55,726 bases of DNA from Candidatus Poribacteria bacterium. Lineage in GTDB: Bacteria > Poribacteria > WGA-4E > GCA-2687025. The first letter of the stretch is position 1. The number at the start of each line of letters is the position of its first letter. Below are positions 53,193 to 55,726 of the stretch, piece by piece. The DNA lies in NCBI GenBank assembly GCA_018644665.1, contig JABGQA010000054.1, positions 1 to 55,726 on the forward strand, in the 5' to 3' direction. The translations under genes and the position numbers were made by a program. Below the pieces are notes generated by a model that worked only from the letters and a program-made list of their open reading frames with translations, searched no databases and was not told where the DNA came from.

Positions 53193-54896
53193 ATGATGGG
53201 AGAAAGCTTGCGAGGAGGCGTGCCGTCGCGCGACACGGCCCTCGTGGACCGCGTCGCCCGGCTAGTACAGCCACAGAGCATGAAGACGCCTGATTATCAG
53301 AACGGTGTCGAGAAAGTGGACGGCAACGATGCGTGGGACCTGATGAAGGCGTGCGCGGAGGGCGACATCGAGGAGGTCCGTCGTCTTCTCACGAAGGACG
53401 CGCGACTGGTGAACGCGCAGCAGTATTATCAGTTCCCGATCCACTTTGCGGTGCGGGAAGGCCATTCGGAAGTCGTGGCTCTGCTCCTTGACAACGGCGC
53501 GGAGCCGGGCCAGTCGCGGTATATGTACAACTCGTGGCAGAAGCTGGTTCCAGAGGCCAAACGCCGTGGCTACGACGTCATCCTGGGGCTTCTCGAATCG
53601 ACGTTGCGGGAACGGTACGGGTACGATCCTGACTTCGAGCCGCTCGCGCAGGCGATCCGCGATCGCGATCGATGCAATATCGAGGCGATTCTCGCAGAGC
53701 GTCCCGACCTCGCATGCGCGGCGGACGTGCGTGGTGGGAACGCTCTGCACTGGGCCGCGCACACGCAGCAGATCGAGCTTGTCGACTACTTCCTCGAACG
53801 CGGCGCAGATATCGACGGGAAGCGCGCCGACGGGCAGACGCCCGCGATGATGGCGATCAACGGTGACTACTGGCAGCCGCGCAAGTTGCCGGAGGGCGTG
53901 ACGGACAACCCCGGGACCGTCCTTCGGTATCTGTTGGAGAAAGGCGCGGGCTACGACCTGAGCGTTGCGATCCACCTCAGAGATGTGCCACGGGTCCGGG
54001 AGCTGCTTGGCGCGAACCCGGGGTTGGCGACGCAGCTCGATTCGTCGCAGCGCAGCTACCTGTTCGATACGGCACGGACGGGACAGTTGGACATCGCCGA
54101 ACTGCTGCTGGAACTCGGCGCCGATCCAAGCGCGTCGGAGACACTGGCGCCGCAGGGCTGCGCGTTGCACGAGGCGGCGGCAAGAGACCATCTGGAGATG
54201 GTGCGTGTTCTGCTGGAACACGGCGCCGATCCGAACGGGAACGTGGACTCGTCCGGCGACGCCATGTTCATCTCCGTGTGGGATCACCCCGACGGGCCGG
54301 AGGGTGTCGCCGTGCGCAGCCTGCTCAGTGAATACGGGGCCGAAACGCCACCATATGATAGGACTGTGGAGGAGCTGAAGCAGGCGCTCGAAACGTCGGA
54401 TGATTCAGTCTATGACGAGCAGTTCGTCAGTAGTGTGTTCGATCAACGAGACGCCGAGCTGTTTCGCCTGCTGATGTCGAAACACGCTGATGCCACACGA
54501 CTCCTGCCCTTTGTCGGCTCTCGCTACCCGGGGTCGTCTGAGTGCATCGAAATCATGTTTGAGCTAGGGGCCGATGCGAACGCGTCCAATTGGATGGGCA
54601 AAACGTGGCTCCACTTCGCCGCCGACCGGAACGACATCGACGCGGCTCGTGTCCTGCTCGAACACGGCGCGGACATCAACGCGGTCGAGGCGGAGCACGG
54701 CTCGACGCCGCTGGCAGAAGCGGCGAAGAAGGGACATGTGGAGATGGTCTCGTTCCTGATGGAGCGCGGCGCTGATCCGAACGTCCAGCCGGAACTCTGG
54801 GCGCGGTCCGCGACCTTCTGCCCGTTCCCAGGCTTGCCCTGCTCCACACGGGGATGCAGAATGGTGGGCGTCCCGCTTCTCTCGAACACTCACTGA
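53193..54896 (+). CDS. ankyrin-repeat protein, C-terminal end probably disrupted
   Basis: A protein of about 567 residues; the start at 53193 has GAGGGGG 9 bases upstream, with the ATG at 53280 as an alternative. At least six ankyrin repeats are visible, for example HFAVREGHSEVVALLLDNGA, NALHWAAHTQQIELVDYFLE, HEAAARDHLEMVRVLLEHGA, LHFAADRNDIDAARVLLEHG and LAEAAKKGHVEMVSFLMERG. The last 30 residues after GADPNVQPELWARSA do not continue the pattern (CPFPGLPCSTRGCRMVG) and look out of frame, which suggests a 3' frameshift or deletion. The AhpD-like gene starts 12 bases past the stop. Confidence 0.85.
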   Translation: MMGESLRGGVPSRDTALVDRVARLVQPQSMKTPDYQNGVEKVDGNDAWDLMKACAEGDIEEVRRLLTKDARLVNAQQYYQFPIHFAVREGHSEVVALLLDNGAEPGQSRYMYNSWQKLVPEAKRRGYDVILGLLESTLRERYGYDPDFEPLAQAIRDRDRCNIEAILAERPDLACAADVRGGNALHWAAHTQQIELVDYFLERGADIDGKRADGQTPAMMAINGDYWQPRKLPEGVTDNPGTVLRYLLEKGAGYDLSVAIHLRDVPRVRELLGANPGLATQLDSSQRSYLFDTARTGQLDIAELLLELGADPSASETLAPQGCALHEAAARDHLEMVRVLLEHGADPNGNVDSSGDAMFISVWDHPDGPEGVAVRSLLSEYGAETPPYDRTVEELKQALETSDDSVYDEQFVSSVFDQRDAELFRLLMSKHADATRLLPFVGSRYPGSSECIEIMFELGADANASNWMGKTWLHFAADRNDIDAARVLLEHGADINAVEAEHGSTPLAEAAKKGHVEMVSFLMERGADPNVQPELWARSATFCPFPGLPCSTRGCRMVGVPLLSNTH

Positions 54897-54908
54897 CGGA
54901 AGGTGAAT

Positions 54909-55292
54909 ATGTCCCGACAGGATGTTCTCGCGCAGATCACGGAGGCCCTGGGCGGCGTGCCGGGGTGGCTGTCCAGGCTGCCGGACGACCAACTGACACA
55001 GACCTGGGGCACGCTGGGATGGATGTTCAGCGACACAGCGCTGACGTCCCGTGAAAAGGCGCTGATCTCGTACGGCGCCGCCGCCGCAGTCCACTGCACC
55101 TATTGAATACCTTTTCATGCTGAGCAGTTGAGGCTCAGCGGGATGGGCGACGACGAACTTGACGAGGCTGTCCAGGCCACAATGGCTACGGCCGCCTTCA
55201 GCACCTACTTTAACGCCATCGGCTATGACCATGACACGTTCATAGCGGAGCTTGACGGGGCGGTGGCGCACATAAAGAGCCAGAGCGGCTAA
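54909..55292 (+). CDS. AhpD/carboxymuconolactone-decarboxylase-like protein, candidate selenoprotein (CxxU)
   Basis: Reading through one in-frame TGA (55104-55106) gives a 127-residue protein. GGAAGG sits 5 bases before the ATG. The first part (LTSREKALISYGAAAAVHCT) and the second part (IPFHAEQLRLSGMGDDELDE, MATAAFSTYFNAIGYDHDTF) together form the AhpD-like helical fold. The TGA falls at residue 66, giving C63-T-Y-U66-I-P-F-H70, exactly where AhpD has C-x-x-C-x-x-x-H. In AhpD the two Cys and the His catalyse thiol-peroxide chemistry. With Sec it would be a CxxU redox protein. A SECIS-like hairpin follows at 55119-55139. The alternative is a simple nonsense mutation of a Cys codon. Confidence 0.75.
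55119..55139 (+). promoter_or_regulatory. SECIS-like hairpin after the in-frame TGA
   Basis: A perfect 7-bp stem, GCTGAGC (55119-55125) and GCTCAGC (55133-55139), with the 7-base loop AGTTGAG. The loop starts 20 bases after the TGA and has G as its second base followed by T. Both agree with the known bacterial SECIS model, in which a short stem-loop with a G among the first loop bases lies roughly 16-37 bases after the UGA. The hairpin is within the coding frame, as in bacteria. Confidence 0.65.
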
Positions 55293-55545
55293 GGTACGGC
55301 CCGCTCGAGGAGGCGTCTGAATCCTGAGATGCTTCCGATGGCGCAAGTCAGGCGTGCGGCGACCACGTCCACGCCTGCCCTCCGACCTCCGATCGTTGAG
55401 ATTCCCGCCTCCCCATAGCGCGTGATATGTCGCACGACACACAGAACGCTTCCGCGGCGGATCGAACGTCACCGCGAGTCGGAGGCCGGCCCCATAGTGG
55501 CGATCGTCCGAGATCCGGGCCCAAGGGAAGCTGGGATATAGCGGC

Positions 55546-55680
55546 TTAACGCGCGGCCCGGTGTGTGTCCGGGTAGCCCTCCGTAAGGAAGCCGTAGAGC
55601 CGGTCGAGAATCGCGGCGTGCGCTGGATCGCTCGCGTGGTTGTAATAGCCTTCTCTGTCCTCTACGACGTTGGTGACTGC
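55546..55680 (-). pseudogene. C-terminal remnant of an unrecognised gene
   Basis: The minus-strand frame from 55680 down to TAA at 55548-55546 reads AVTNVVEDREGYYNHASDPA, then HAAILDRLYGFLTEGYPDTH and RAAR, with good codon use and protein character. Directly upstream is a TGA (55683-55681), beyond which the same frame stays open to the window edge (NRYPLAAARG). The gene is thus either cut by a nonsense mutation or shifted. No SECIS-like hairpin is visible after this TGA. The family is unknown. The 55293-55545 stretch between it and the AhpD-like gene holds no supported gene. Confidence 0.5.
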
Positions 55681-55726
55681 TCAGCCCCTGGCCGCAGCTA
55701 GGGGGTATCGGTTACTGTCTCGGCAT

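Noticed and set aside
55681..55683. A second selenocysteine TGA on the minus strand at the window edge
   Set aside because: No SECIS-like hairpin is visible in the 40 bases after it, and the protein family and the residue expected there are unknown.
1..55726. CRISPR arrays, insertion sequences, tRNA or rRNA genes
   Set aside because: I saw no regularly spaced repeats, transposase motifs with terminal inverted repeats, or tRNA/rRNA-like sequences. Short or diverged elements could escape reading by eye.

Overview
The window is GC-rich DNA from a Gram-negative-type bacterium. It encodes an outer-membrane beta-barrel ending in Phe and a TonB-like proline-rich protein. The gene content includes single-domain LamG secreted proteins, a PSCyt1/DUF1549/DUF1553 plus DUF1501 pair, several Gfo/Idh/MocA oxidoreductases, a sulfatase, Tat-exported enzymes, pentapeptide-repeat proteins, a DUF4159-type protein and a phytanoyl-CoA-dioxygenase-like remnant. 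This mix is most typical of Candidatus Poribacteria or related Latescibacteria/Planctomycete-like lineages. The assignment is an inference from gene content; no rRNA or other marker gene is present.

Layout. 1-4.7 kb: a gene tail, a small membrane protein, a minus-strand operon (beta-helix protein, secreted protein, D-threonine-aldolase-like enzyme) and a LamG protein. 4.7-9.1 kb, minus strand: YbaK deacylase, large pentapeptide membrane protein, sulfatase. 9.3-15.3 kb: PSD1/DUF1501 operon and a small pentapeptide protein. 15.7-27 kb: PaiB-like flavoprotein, outer-membrane barrel, Gfo/Idh plus nucleotidyltransferase, two LamG genes, a GH10 gene translationally coupled to a jelly-roll protein, a C-terminally truncated TonB-like/DUF4159 gene, a second Gfo/Idh and a double GNAT protein. 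27.5-30.6 kb: a compact cassette of 4-TM protein, acyl carrier protein and B12-type radical SAM enzyme, then two small membrane proteins, one with a TTG start. 30.8-38 kb: LamG, Gfo/Idh, phosphoesterase, then on the minus strand a GH99/71-like protein, LamG and a GH36-like protein. 38-43.8 kb: a lone molybdopterin hydroxylase large subunit and two MacB-type permeases. 44-50 kb: a broken gene, two tandem isoprenylcysteine-methyltransferase-like proteins, an alpha-glucuronidase-like protein, a dienelactone hydrolase and a small secreted protein. 50-55.7 kb is gene-poor: small genes, an Imm17-like gene, a PhyH remnant, an ankyrin protein, an AhpD-like gene and a C-terminal gene remnant at the edge.

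Functionally, most of the window suits extracellular capture and breakdown of complex, partly sulfated polysaccharides. Secreted LamG proteins, the sulfatase and several glycosidase-like proteins would act outside, and NAD(P)-dependent sugar oxidoreductases inside.

The most interesting observation is at 54909-55292. Two halves of an AhpD/carboxymuconolactone-decarboxylase-like protein lie in one frame, separated only by a TGA. The TGA replaces the second cysteine of the CxxCxxxH motif and is followed at the right distance by a 7-bp hairpin that looks like a bacterial SECIS element. It is therefore a candidate selenoprotein with a CxxU centre. A second pattern is a shared C-terminal tail on all five LamG proteins, which may be an undescribed sorting or anchoring signal.
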